Made by a program: the position numbers and the translations under genes
Shown here: in pieces, positions 47,801 through 58,734 of the stretch
How positions within the stretch are numbered: position 1 is the first letter of the stretch
Layout of the letters: each line of letters opens with the position of its first letter
Notes under the pieces: model-generated
What the model saw: only the letters and a program-made list of their open reading frames with translations
Databases searched by the model: none
Told to the model about the DNA's origin: nothing
Assembly: GCA_026545225.1 (NCBI GenBank)
Contig: CM048845.1
Location: 57,850,033-57,914,032 of the forward strand
Length of the DNA: 64,000 nt
From: Cornus controversa
Lineage: Eukaryota; Streptophyta; Magnoliopsida; Cornales; Cornaceae
Direction: 5' to 3'

Positions 47801-49076
47801 AATTTCTGCCTTTATTGTCGAAGGGGACGACTGGAGGCGACCTATAATTGAGTATTTAGAACATAGAAAGCTTCCAAAAGATTGACGCCACAAGACCGAG
47901 ATACGTAGGTGAGCACCTCATTTCATCTATTATAATAACATGTTGTACAAATGATCATTTGAAGGTCTCTTCCTTCGTTGTCTCGAAGAAGACAAAGTAG
48001 CTCATGCAATGGAGGAAGCACATTCTGGGGTATGTGGTGCACATCAATCTGGCCCTAAGCTTCACTTTCGCGTAAAGAGAATGGGTTATTATTAGCCCAC
48101 TATGGTTAAAGACTGTATGGAGTATGCAAAAAGGTTCCAAGCCTGTCAATTCCATGCTAATTACATACACCAACCACCATAACCATTAAATCCTAAAGTT
48201 GTTTCATGGCCATTTGATGCATGGGGATTGGATGTGGTAGGACCTCTGTGCAAATGTTCTAAAGGTCACTTATACATTCTGGCATCAACTGATTATTTGT
48301 CTAGATGGGCTAAAGTTGTACCCTTTAAAGAAGTCAAAAAGGAGACAGTTGTTGACTTCATCAAGTGTAACATCATTTATCGGTATGGTGTCCCTCGATA
48401 CATCATTACTGATAGTGGATTAAATTTTAAAAATAGTTGGGTGACTCAACTTTGTGAGAAATTTGATTTCAAACAGTATAAATCTTCTATATACAATGCT
48501 CCAGCCAATGGACTTGCAGAGGCATTTAATAAAACATTTTGTGATTTATTGAAGAAAGTGGTTTCTAAATCTAAGAAAGACTAGCATGAGCGAATGGAAG
48601 AAGCATTGTGGGCGTATCGAACTACATACCACACACCTACCCAGGCAACTCCTTATTCTCTTGTCTATGGTGTAGAAGTTATTCTCCCCCTGGAATGAAA
48701 GATTCCTTCGTTAAGGATAGCCATACAAGAAGGTCTCACGAGTGAGGAGAACGCCATTTTGCGTCTTCAAGAATTGGAACCACTGGATGAGAAGAGGCTA
48801 GAAGCTCAACAACAGTTAGAATGTTATCAAGCTCGGCTTTCTAGAGCCTTCAACAAAAAAGTATGACCTCGGTCATTCCAGGTTGGAGACTTGGTACTTG
48901 TTGTTCGCAGGCCCATCATCATGAATCACCGTACTGGAAACAAGTTTTTGTCAAAATGGGATGGACCATATGTAGTTCATGAAGTCTACATCAACTATAC
49001 ATATAAGATTATTGATGAAGATAGAGTGTTAGTTGGTCCTATTAATGGCAAGTTCTTAAAACGCTACTACCCATGA
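41856..49076 (+). pseudogene. Tat-lineage Ty3/gypsy Gag-Pol of element E2
   Basis: Gag begins MAPSKVPVTNKKTTK at 41856 and its core runs to about 43000 (YAFEWYTDLKSE, EFLNKFYSTHRIVSM). A YHRIIGHPTEKCF nucleic-acid-binding motif is at 43350-43390. Protease: RILIDGGSVVNLMP near 44145. RT spans about 46010-46770 with FCDLNEACPKDDFPLP and CYVDDLVVK. The usual FMDGYSGYNQ box reads FMYCYSRYNQ, losing the first catalytic Asp. A classical RNase H remnant (46775-47125) is followed by a second, archaeal-type one (FFDGVAWSDGAGVGIVF, 47327-47885), the mark of the Tat lineage. Integrase: HHCC at 48010-48180, core 48195-48600 (LDVVGP, IITDSGLNF, GLAEAFNKTF), tail ending FLKRYYP. There are more than ten stops and frameshifts. 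Confidence 0.92.
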
Positions 49077-49079
49077 ATG

Positions 49080-49540
49080 TGTAATGCTCCTGGCCCGCAT
49101 GAGCTAAAACGGTGAAAGGCACAAAAAAAAATTGTTCCTTTTGAACTACGTAAATGACTTGATCCCTTTTTGAGGGTATGCAAGCAGCTTAGAGGTTTGT
49201 CCCTAAGTTCAGTCACCCAAAAAATAAAAAATAAAAAATTTGTGTACTACTCCTAGCCCACAAGAGTATAAACTATGAATGGCAAAACAAATAACTAATG
49301 ACAATGTTATTTTTGAAAGCAATGATTCTCTTATTGATGAGGTTGAAGATTACAATTTTACTTTTCTATCTAAATAGATTGCTCTGAAAAAAATATATAA
49401 ATAAATAAAATAAAGTAAAAAAAATGATGGTTAACTTTAAAGCTGGAAAGACAGAATCTTTTCACGTTCTGTTTGTAATAATTCTTCTATAGTCCTCATT
49501 ACTTCAAGATCCTGAGCAGTAAGAACGTTAGCTTCTTCAA
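49080..49540 (+). mobile_element. E2 post-pol non-coding region
   Basis: This region links integrase to the antisense segment. TTTTGAACTACGTAAATGAC near 49139 matches E1 at about 36915 in reverse. One or two units of the array expanded in E1 are present. Confidence 0.6.
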
Positions 49541-49547
49541 CTGAGGC

Positions 49548-51600
49548 TCATTCTTTTCTGAGCTTGGCAATGGCCTCCTTCCTGTGAGATAATTGTTCAT
49601 TGCTCTCTTCTATAGAAGCTCTAAGTTGCGTAGCCTCCTCTCTTACTTGTTGCAACTCTTTCAACAAGAAGGCCTCCTTGTCCTCAACGTCACTCAAAGC
49701 ACCTTGAAGTAATTGCACATACTTGGAATCAGTATCTTCCAAAGTAGTGGCATCAACGAGCAATGTATCAACATAAGTGACTTGCTCTAACTGCTAATCT
49801 GAAGTCATTATAGAAGTATAAGAAGATTTTGCATCAATATAATGAGCAACATTCTTCATATATAACTCGATTCGTTTCTTTAGACCAGAGTAATATCTAG
49901 GACATTTTAAGGGTTCATTGTAAATTTTTTCAAGCTTGGGCCCTAGGATGGAACCTTGTAAGTGGGAGTGTTGATCACGATACTTTTGATACTCTCAACA
50001 AGGGCTAAAGCATTTTTGCATCGGGCATTTATGATGATATCTTCTGCATTGAAGGCTGACACTTCAGACGGGACAATTTGATATGAGAATAAATTAACCT
50101 TTTGAAGTTCTTGCATGACCGATTGGGGCGTTTGGTTACTGACTTCATGCCCTGCTAAAACATCCGAACCTTTAGGAGTTTCTCTTCCTATCGGTAAGAC
50201 TTGTGACAATGCATTTATCTCAGGTACCAAATCAAATGAAGATGACCCACAAACAGATGCTCCACTACCAGTAGGATTATCAATGAGAATAAGATCTTCT
50301 TTAAGGTTTCCTTCTACTTGAAAATAAATAAATATGAGTAAAAATAAAGATAAATAAAAAAAAAGTTAATAAAATATGGCATAAATGGTGGGAACCTTAC
50401 TTGCATTGGTTCATTACTGCTGGAAGTCATTCCAAAATATTGATCCACACCACAAGGACCAATAAAATCTACCCGCTTGGAAATATGCTTATCCTTGTCA
50501 CTCATATGCTTTCAGTTGCGATCCTCATCATTTCCCCCCATGTCTTCATCTAAATCTATCACTAAGTGAGTAAGAGGACATGTGTTGTTTTGTGGAGGAA
50601 TATGTTTGGCCACCTCTACATGACTTTTGGAACTCTCCTCGACACCATAATCACTATGAGATTTAGAGGCTGCCACTAAGGTTACCATTCTAACTTTGGC
50701 TCATTTTCCTTTTGGAGAAATTGCACGCTTAATATGCCCCGAAGTACCTCCTTTCACCGTGAATGGATCAACATAAACTTTTGACCACCATTCAGCATAA
50801 GTTTTGGTGACAGAGAATTTTTGGAAATTAGAGTTCGAAGGAATTTGCACTTCACATTCAATATGATAACGAGTAGTCAATCTCCATAATGTCAAAATCT
50901 CTTCCAAAGCACTAGTGTGAATATCCTCTTTCAATCTGCCCAGAATATCCTGGTGATAACAAAACTGTCTACCGAATCTGTGTGAACTGTAAGGCTCAAT
51001 AATTCATCGGTCACCTTGGCGCAATGTCAAGTAACTGGACCGGAGGCTAACCAAATACTCAAAGTCATAAAGAGGTAACTATTCATCATTTGTTAATAAT
51101 CTCCTTGTCGGTGATGTTCTGGATAAGCAAGATAAGTCAACACCTTTATATAACCTGAACAACTCTTGGGCCTCTATCTCATCAAAATGTTTCGCAGACC
51201 CTTCCCCTGCATACCGAGTCATTCGAGGTAGGTAATTACAGTTGGGACAAAAAAGTTTGTTTTGAAGTATTCAGCTAACCAGCCATATACATAGTGTATG
51301 AGGAATGACACATTAGAGTTTCCAGGATTAGGGGAAGAAACAATATCATTTAAACCTCTATAAATTCTGGCTAGAACGGGAACAGAAAGACAAAATTTAT
51401 TACCGTCTGCCATCATGTTAGCAATCTTGAACACCTCAGGACGAATTATATTTCCAGGACTGGTAGGCAAGACAAATTTGCATAACCAACACGCTATGAA
51501 TGCTACTAAATAAGTTTTGTTCCTCATCCCTGGCTCTATTCCAAGACTAGTAAACATCTCATCTTCTTATGGCAACCAATTCTTAATAGGATCAATTATT
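49548..51600 (-). pseudogene. antisense ORF of E2 with plant-mobile-domain-like region
   Basis: Between pol and the 3' LTR the minus strand encodes broken protein segments. The N-terminal part (51219-51557) reads NIIRPEVFKIANMMADGNKF, LSVPVLARIYRGLNDIVSSP, IHYVYGWLAEYF, which resembles the aminotransferase-like plant mobile domain (PMD) as I recall it. Next are ALEEILTLWRLTTRYHIECE and TYAEWWSKVYV (50701-50934), typical of the PMD C-terminal side. Then come a Ser/Pro-rich linker and a heptad-rich coiled coil (49548-49763, KELQQVREEATQLRASIEE). Extra ORFs in antisense between pol and LTR are known in Tat-lineage elements. Several stops break it. Confidence 0.75.
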
Positions 51601-51900
51601 CCAAAAGGGTTGTGACTCTCTTTGGGACGTTGAGTCTTGTTTCTCAATCCTCTTCTCGACAGTGGTTTACTATACTTAGTAGCTCCCCTGAACCAAAGCT
51701 TTGTCCATTCAGAAATTTTCACAATCCAGTCTCATTTATATTGCTTACAAAGCTGGTGGGAAGCTAAAAATAAATACCGACAACTCGAAGGAAAAAGAGA
51801 ATTTCCATTTTTGTCAATAGCGGATAATTCCTTTGCATAAGGAACGACTTTTTCATAAAATCTTCCACAAAATGGGAGACCTCCTATCAAATACAGATCA

Positions 51901-52396
51901 CGAAGGGACCCCGAAGGGACGAAAAAGTGACACCGAAGTGCACTAAAGGATCCTGAAGGGACAATAAAAGTGACATCGAAGTGCACTAAAGGACCCGAAG
52001 GGACAATAAAAGTGACACCGAAGTGCACTAAGGGATGAAAAAGTGACACTGAAGTGCACTAAGGGACCCCAAAGCGATAATAAAAGTGACACCGAAGTGC
52101 ACTAAGGGACCCCGAAGGGATGAAAAAGTGACATCGAAGTGCACTAAAGGACCCCAAAGAGACAATAAAAGTGACACTAAAGTGCACTAAGAGACCTCGA
52201 AGGGACGAAAAATTGACACCGAAGTGCACTAAGGGACCCTGAATGGACAATAAAAGTGACACCGAAGTGCACTAAGGGACTTCGAAGAGATAATAAAAGT
52301 GACACCGAAGTGCACTAAGGGACCCCGAAGGGACGAAAAAGTGACACCGAAGTGCACTAAGGATCCCGAAGGGACAATAAAAGTGACACCAAAGTG
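51901..52396 (+). repeat. 42-bp tandem array, copy B
   Basis: About 12 units of GTGACACCGAAGTGCACTAA then GGGACCCCGAAGGGAC with alternate spacers AATAAAA and GAAAAA, so some units pair into an 84-85 bp higher order. It lies after the start of the antisense segment and before the purine tract of E2. Confidence 0.9.
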
Positions 52397-52424
52397 TGGC
52401 TGGGTGCACATGCATTACAAGACG

Positions 52425-52565
52425 TGAAGAAAAGAAAATAAGCAAGAAGAAAAATAAGGAAACAGTCGTGCAAGAAGAAAAGGGAAAAAAAAAAGACAAT
52501 GTATAGCAGAAGGATGCGAAAAAAAAAAAAGACAGAACAGGAAGGAGAAAAGAAAAAAAGAAGAG
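52425..52565 (+). repeat. polypurine tract of E2
   Basis: Nearly pure A/G sequence, with GACAGAACAGGAAGGAGAA near 52531 that recurs at 54811 and, in reverse, near 54620. Shorter than its equivalents in E1 and E4. Confidence 0.75.
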
Positions 52566-52689
52566 CTTTCCGTTACAAGAGTTCAAGAGATTTCTTTCAA
52601 TTATCTCTGATGTGAAAAGTCTCAAGCATATGTTACATATATATAGATGTGAATTAATCTTATTTTCCATTGGATTTAAAGACTTCAAT

Positions 52690-52960
52690 TCTATTTAGAC
52701 AAGAAAAAAAATCTTATTTGCAATAGGATCCTCAAGTCTAGAATTTCAATTGGACAAGGAAAAAAAATCCTATTTGCAATAGGATGCTCAAGTCTTCAAT
52801 ACCACTTGGATAAAAAAAAAATCCTATTTGTAATAGGATCCTCAATACTACAATTTCATTTGGAAGAAAAAAATTCTATTTGCAATAGGATCCTTAAGTC
52901 TTTATTTCAACTTGACAAAGAAGACATCCTCTTTGCAGTTGGATTTTTACAAAAGAAAAA
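52690..52960 (+). repeat. 57-bp hairpin array of E2
   Basis: About five units with ATCCTATTTGCAATAGGAT hairpins separated by CCTCAAGTCTTCAATTCCA-like sequence and A-runs. Adjacent to the 3' LTR. Confidence 0.85.
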
Positions 52961-53028
52961 AAAAAATTTGCGAAAGTTAAATACTTCAAGTCCCACTTTA
53001 GGTTCGTAACAAGCTCAGTATAGCGCGA

Positions 53029-53414
53029 CATTAACAAATTACACGATAAATTCAAAATATCATTTGGACTTATCTTCAGTTTAGCCCACTTTGAAATATG
53101 GCCCAATGGTCAGATAATTTAAATATCAGACCCACTATAAATAAATGAGTTATGGACTGGTCTAAATTGTTTGAAAAGTCCAAGCCCACTTGAAAATGGG
53201 TCTAATGAATATATATATATATATATGTAATTATCAACAAAGATAAATATTATGTATATATTGGATAATTATTAAAATTATCATAAAAAGACAATTATTG
53301 GATAATTATCAAAAGAAAAGAAAGTTACAAATCTACCCCTCCAGTGAGCTTATAAATAAAGGTCTAGAGGTGAGGGAAAAGAGACCAGAAGACTCTCAGA
53401 AATTTGTGTGTACA
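53029..53414 (+). mobile_element. 3' LTR of E2, internally deleted
   Basis: The start lacks the purine tract and the first bases of the LTR (ATAGCGCGAC is joined to ATTAACAAATTACACG). About 290 bp are deleted near the end, at CTCAG|AAATTTGTGTGTACA. About 386 of 689 bp remain. Confidence 0.8.
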
Positions 53415-53415
53415 T

Positions 53416-54100
53416 TGTACACACAAATTTCATGTTCGAACATTTAGGAACGAAAATTGGTAACAAATAAATAATTTTATTAATTTAAGAAAAATGGGTA
53501 CAATTCTCTGTGGATCTTTACAAAAGAAAAATAAATTCTTCTGATTCGATCTCCTTGATCATCCGGCTTCAAGGGCAGCTAGAGCTTGATCTTGAATTGG
53601 ATTGAAACTTTGGTGAAGAATGGCACGTGGATGATGTGCTTTTCGTTCTTCTCCTTCAAGGTTTAGGTACTTTGGAGCTTGGGATTTTGAGTGAAGACTT
53701 CTGTAGAGTTTCAGCTTTTTTTTCTGAGAATCTTCTGGTCTCTTTTCCCTCACCTCTACACCTTCATTTATAGGCTCACCGGAGGGATAGATTTGTAACT
53801 TTCTTTTCTTTTGATAATTATCTTATAATTATCTTTTATAATAATTTTGATAATTATCCAATATATACATAATATTTATCTTTGTTGATAATTACATATA
53901 TATATATAATTATCCATTAGACCCATTTTCAAGTGAGATTGGACTTCTCAGACATTTTAGACCAGTCCCTAACTCATTTATTTGTAGTGGGTCTGATCTT
54001 TAAATTATTTGAGTCATTGGACCATATTTCAAAGTGGGCTAAACTGAAAATAAGCCCAAATTATATTTTAGGTTTATGGTGTAATTTTTTAATGTCTACA
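53416..54100 (-). mobile_element. 3' LTR of Tat-like element E3, minus strand
   Basis: On the minus strand it begins TGTAGACATTAAAAAATTAC at 54100, after the purine tract GAAGTGGGGCAATT, and ends AAATTTGTGTGTACA at 53416. Length 685 bp. It stands head to head with the E2 LTR, with one T between them. Confidence 0.88.
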
Positions 54101-54845
54101 AATTGCCCCACTTCAAGTGTCACGCTATATTAAGCTTGTTACGAACCTAAAGTGGGACTTGAAGTATTTAACTTTTGCAAAACATTTTTTTTTTTTGCGA
54201 AAATTCAACTGTAAAGAAAATGTCTTCTTTGTCAAGTTGAAACAAAGACTTAAGGATCCTATTATAAATAGGATTTTTTTCCTCCAAATGGAATTGTAGC
54301 CTTGAGGATCCTATTGCAAATAGGATTTTTTTTTCCTTATCCAAGTGGAATTGAAGACTTGAGCATCCTATTGTAAATAGGATTTTTTTTCCTTGTCCAA
54401 CTGAAATTGTAGACTTGAGAACCCTATTGCAAATAGGATTTTTTTTCTTGTTCAAATAGAATTGAAATCCTTAAATCCAATGGCAAATAGAATTAATTCA
54501 CATCTATATATATGTCACATATGCTTGAGACTTTTCACATCAGAGATAATTGAAAGAAATCTCCTGAACTCTTGTAATGGAAAGCTCTTCTTTTTCTTCT
54601 TTTTTTTCTTTTCTCCTTCCTGTTCTGTCTCTTCTTTTTTTCCCTTTTCTTCTTGCACGGCTGTCTCCTTTGTTTACTTCTTGCTTGTCTTTTTTTTTTT
54701 CCTTCACGTCTTGTAATCCACGTGCACCCAGCTACACTCTGATATCTTCAAATTTGTTATAATTTGACAAAATGTATAGCAGAAGACAGTGGGAAAAAAA
54801 AAAAAAAAGACAGAACAGGAAGGAGAAGAGAAAAAAAAAAAAAAA
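54101..54845 (-). mobile_element. E3 3' internal fragment with hairpin array and foldback
   Basis: The purine tract (54101-54115) is followed by the 57-bp hairpin array (54185-54495) and a pyrimidine tract (54590-54700). At about 54765 the orientation flips: AGACAGAACAGGAAGGAGAA (54811 onward) is the reverse complement of sequence near 54610-54630, giving a large foldback. The TOR exon follows. Confidence 0.75.
54185..54495 (-). repeat. 57-bp hairpin array of E3
   Basis: Five units in plus-strand sense such as ATCCTATTGCAAATAGGAT, then a T-run and TCCAAGTGGAATTGAAGAC. Units near 54257, 54308, 54366 and 54422 are the clearest. Confidence 0.88.
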
Positions 54846-54853
54846 GAGCTTAC

Positions 54854-55204
54854 CATGGATACTCATTAAAGGGAGTTATGACATACCCTGTACTTTGTAC
54901 AACTTGACCAAGAGTTGCAACAGCCACTTCACGTTTTGCAGCAGCAGCTCCATCCAATAGAGCCTCAACAATCAACGGCATAAGTTCGGGAATGTATTGC
55001 CTCAGTGCAAAACCACCCACTCTGGCAAGATCCCCAATAGTCACAAGAACTCCACTAATAATGCCACTATTAGCATTGACCCCAATTCCCTCGCAAAGTT
55101 TTGCCACGAGTGCCTTGTGTATTGGAGCAATATAAGGAAGTATTAGTCATTCACAATTGCGAATTAAGAAGCCCAGCAATTTAGTACTATCTTCTCTGCA
55201 TTTG
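54854..55204 (-). pseudogene. TOR: captured exon of the TOR kinase gene
   Basis: The minus strand reads KCREDSTKLLGFLIRNCE (stop) LILPYIAPIHKALVAKLCEG, then GVLVTIGDLARVGGFALRQY, IPELMPLIVEALLDGAAAAK and REVAVATLGQVVQSTGYVIT, ending PFNEYP. I recognise this as a stretch of the N-terminal HEAT-repeat region of plant TARGET OF RAPAMYCIN. The exon has a GTAAGC donor at 54853-54848 and a CACAG acceptor at 55208-55205, and one CGA-to-TGA nonsense change near 55150. No neighbouring TOR exon is present and both sides are Tat-element sequence, so it is a DNA-level gene capture or insertion, not a gene. Confidence 0.88.
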
Positions 55205-56100
55205 CTGTGTGCACTTTGTTTTAGATATGTTAACAACTGAATAAGATCGCAACGAAGAGCTGGAAAAACTGACCCAAAAAAAAAAATTGAAACTTGTCAA
55301 GAAAAGTGTTGAGTGACTCATGTAAAGTTGTCTTCTTCAATGAGTTCAATGGATCTGTACGTTGTTTGAGAGGCAATATAAAACTTGAGCAGAGCCCACA
55401 AATAGAAACCAATCTGAAAAAAAAAGTTGGTTAATAACGATCACGGAAGACAAAGTTGTTACTAAAAAAAAAATGTTCATTTCAAAGTTCAGCCACAAGT
55501 ATATATTGTTTCAAGAGTTTACAATACAAAAAAGTGGTGTAGAAGAGATGGTTTGATGTTATAATAAAGTTCCTTGAGGCCTAAAGTTCAACACCAACAA
55601 GCAGCTTGGAAACCTTTATTTTTATTTTTTTAATGTTTCTACAAAACCTTTCATGGGATGGAAAAAAAACATGGAAACCTTAATTTTTATTTTTTTAATG
55701 TTTCTACACAACCTTTCATGGGATGGAAAAAAAAAACAGTGGTGTGAAGAGAGAGAAAAGAAAGAAGAAAAATAAGAGAAAAAAAAAAGAGAAGGAAAAA
55801 AATCCAGAAAAAAATCTAGCAGCTGTGGAGAAAGAAAAAGAAGAAGAAAAAAGAGAGAAGGAAAAAAATCCAACAGCCGTGGAGAGAGAGAAAGAAGAAA
55901 AAAAAATCCAGCAACCAAAAAAAAACAAAAGAAGCATGAAGAAGAAAAAAAAAAAAGGAAGAGAGAAGAAAGAAGTGTGAAGGAAGGAAGAAAAAAAAGA
56001 AGAGAGAAGAAAGAAGCGTGAAAGAAAAGAAAAAGGGGAAACAAAAAAAATATAGAAAACAAAAAGAGAAAAAGAAGGAAAAGGCATTGAAGACAGTAAA
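55205..56100 (+). mobile_element. Tat-like 3' internal fragment, plus strand
   Basis: 55255-55600 repeats 57200-57560 (AAAGTGTTGAGTGACTCA, GTAAAGTTGTCTTCTTCAATG, AAAGTTCAGCCACA) at about 85% identity. A 62-bp duplication at 55609-55735 (TTTCATGGGATGG twice) and a polypurine tract (55740-56095) follow. Protein-like frames in this tract are low-complexity Lys/Glu and not genes. Confidence 0.75.
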
Positions 56101-56185
56101 GGACATATTGTGTGCATATATGATCCAAGAAAAGAATAGTACTAACAAAAGGGACATGATCTGGAAAAGTCAACAATAGGTGGTG

Positions 56186-56189
<4 letters not shown>

Positions 56190-56263
<74 letters not shown>
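56190..56263. repeat. (TA)n(AAT)n compound microsatellite
   Basis: About 19 TA units followed directly by about 12 AAT units. Confidence 0.9.
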
Positions 56264-56264
<1 letters not shown>

Positions 56265-56483
56265 TGATAGCACATGGCATTAGACAAAGTTTTGGATAGA
56301 AAGAAATCTACCAGACATGTGCAAGGCATCATGTTGTTTATGTACAGAGAAAACAATGTTAAGTTCGTGAAGTAAAATTAGTAGAAGAAACCTTGAGGCT
56401 ACGCAACAGTGTTTACACATATACGTACAGAATAGAAACAGTAAAGTTTGGTTTTTTTATTATTATTACTCAGGTTCTTCTTT

Positions 56484-56679
56484 TTAGACTTCGTGAAGCG
56501 CAGACTTCAACACTAAAGCATTTGAAACGGATGCCCGTACCTTATTCTGGTTATAGCCAAGATTCACAAGCATGCAGGAAAATTCTTTGGACCATTGTGA
56601 CAAGTGGTATTAAACATCAGGCGGAGGAACCTGTGGAGCAAAATGACCAACCAGTGGGATCCCTATATCAAGTGTAGTT
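56484..56679 (+). other. possible captured exon, unknown protein
   Basis: After a pyrimidine tract and TTTTTAG| (56484) the frame reads LREAQTSTLKHLKRM, PVPYSGYSQDSQACRKIL, WTIVTSGIKHQAEEPVEQ to a TAG at 56677. Codon use is more gene-like than the flanks and the acceptor context is good. I do not recognise the protein. It lies between two Tat-element fragments, like the TOR exon. Confidence 0.35.
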
Positions 56680-56857
56680 CCTTGTTCCATGACATCGTTC
56701 TCTCGTTCTAAAATGGTTACGGTATTTATCTTGAAGCTTTTGAAGAAAATCATGATTGACTGGTGTCAAAGCTTGTTTACCTGACAAGAAAAGAAAAGTG
56801 TGAAAGAAATTGGAAAAAAAAAAGTGTCTGAAAAAAACTAATGAAAGTATTCCAACA

Positions 56858-57151
56858 ATAAAAGTGTCACCAAAGTGCACTAAGGGACGAAAAAGTAACA
56901 CTGAAGTGCACTAAGGGACCCCGAAGGGACGACAAAGTGACACCAAAGTGCACTAAGGGATCCGAAGGGACAATAAAAAGTGCACTAAGGGACCCCGAAA
57001 GGACGAAAAAGTGACACCGAAGTACACTAAGGGACCCCGAAGGGACAATAAGTGACACCGAATAGACAATAAAAGTGACACTGAAGTGCACTAAGGGACC
57101 CCAAAGGGACAATAAGAGTGACACCAAAGTGCACTAAGGGGCCCCGAAGGG
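56858..57151 (+). repeat. 42-bp tandem array, copy C (E4)
   Basis: About seven units of the same repeat as at 51901 and 35618, including GTGCACTAAGGGACCCCGAA. It opens the 3' internal part of E4. Confidence 0.88.
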
Positions 57152-57599
57152 ATTAACGAATGGCGTCTGGAACTCCATGTTCTAAGAAAGGCGATTCGAC
57201 CTGCAGGAATTGACCAAAAAAATATATTTTTTTTTTTTAAACTTGCCAAGAAAAGTGTTGAGTGACTCACGTAAAGTTGTCTTCTTCAATGAGTTCGATA
57301 GATCTATTCGTTATTCCAGAGACACCACAAAATTCGAGCAAGGCCCATAAGTGGAATTTCATTTGAAAAAAAAAACATATTTGATTAATAGCGGTCACGA
57401 AAGACAAAATTACTACTGAAAAAAAATGTTCTTTTCAAAGTTCAGCCACATGTATAGGTTGTTTCAAGAGTTTACGATACGCAAAAGTGGTGCAGAAGAG
57501 ATGGTTTGTTGTTATAATAAATATTCTTGAGATCTCTAGTTCAAAACATGCAAGCGGCAAGAAATTTCTTTTATTTTTAGACAACTACACCTTCATGGC

Positions 57600-58190
57600 A
57601 ACAGTAGAAAAAAAAATCCAGTAATCCAGTGCCTGGAGCAAGAAGAGAAGAAGAAAGAAAAAAAAAAGTAATGTAGAAAAAAAATCCAGTGCCAAGAAGG
57701 AAAAAAAAAAAAAAAGAGAAGAAAAAAAAGTGGCGGCCCATGGAAGAAAGAAGAAAAGAAAAAAAAAATCAATGCTTGGAAGAGAAGAAGAAAAAGGTGG
57801 TAGCCCCCGGAAGAAAGAAGAGAGAGAAAAAAAAAAAGAAGAAAAAAAAGTGGCGGCACATGAAAGAAAGAAGAAAAAAAAAAGAAGAAAAGAAAAAAAA
57901 ATCAATGCTTAGAAGAGAAGAAGAAAAGAAAGAAGAAAAAGGTGGCAGCCCCCGGAACAAAGAAGATCGAAAAAAAAAAAGATAAGAAAAAAATGGCGGC
58001 CCATGGAAGAAAGAGAAAAAAAAAATCAGTGCCTGCGCCTGAAAAAAAAAAAAAGGAGTAGCGTGAGAGAAATAAGAGAGAGAAAAAAAATGAAAAGACT
58101 GAAAGAAAGAAAAATGCTGAGAAGAAAAAAAAATAAAAAAAGTGAAAGAAAGTAATCTGTTCATGAAGAGGAAAAAAAATGAAAGAAAGT
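57600..58190 (+). repeat. polypurine tract, about 590 bp
   Basis: Overwhelmingly A and G on the plus strand, with internal repeats of GTGGCGGCCCATGGAAGAAAG and ATCCAGTGCC-like islands. Open frames across it are low-complexity and not counted as genes. Confidence 0.85.
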
Positions 58191-58734
58191 GATTGCCAGG
58201 TATTGATGACAAGTCAATGTTGTAGATATATACATATATAATAATATATGTTATATAGAAGACATGTGTTGTAGGAGAAAGAAGAAAGAGAAAAAAAATT
58301 GACCCATCTAGTGGCATGAAGAAAGAGAAAAAGAAGGGAGAAGCTAGTACCTACAACAAGTGAAAGTCCATATGTATATATGAGCAAGAGAAAAGAACAT
58401 TGAGGGTTACTATACATTTACAGAGAAACATAAAAAAATAATAATATAATATTATTTTGTTGATGACACTTTTAGAAGGCACAGACACTACTAACAAATT
58501 TGAAGATATCAGAGTGTGGCTGAGTGCACGTGGATTACAAGACGTGAAGAAAAAAAAAAAAAAGACAAGCAAGAAGAAAAATAAGGAAACAGCCGTGCAA
58601 GAAGAAAAGGAAAAAAAAAAAGAGACAGAATATATAACAGAAAACAAGAGTTCAGGAGATTTCTTTCAATTATCTATGATGTGAAAAGTTTTAAGCATAT
58701 GTTACATATATATAGATGTGAATTAATCCTATTT

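Noticed and set aside
52690..52960. Regularly spaced short hairpins resembling a CRISPR array
   Set aside because: The units are tandem repeats without unique spacers, in a plant retrotransposon. There are no cas genes.
55723..58684. Long Lys/Glu-rich and Phe/Ser-rich open frames
   Set aside because: They are translations of polypurine/polypyrimidine tracts on either strand and have no domain.
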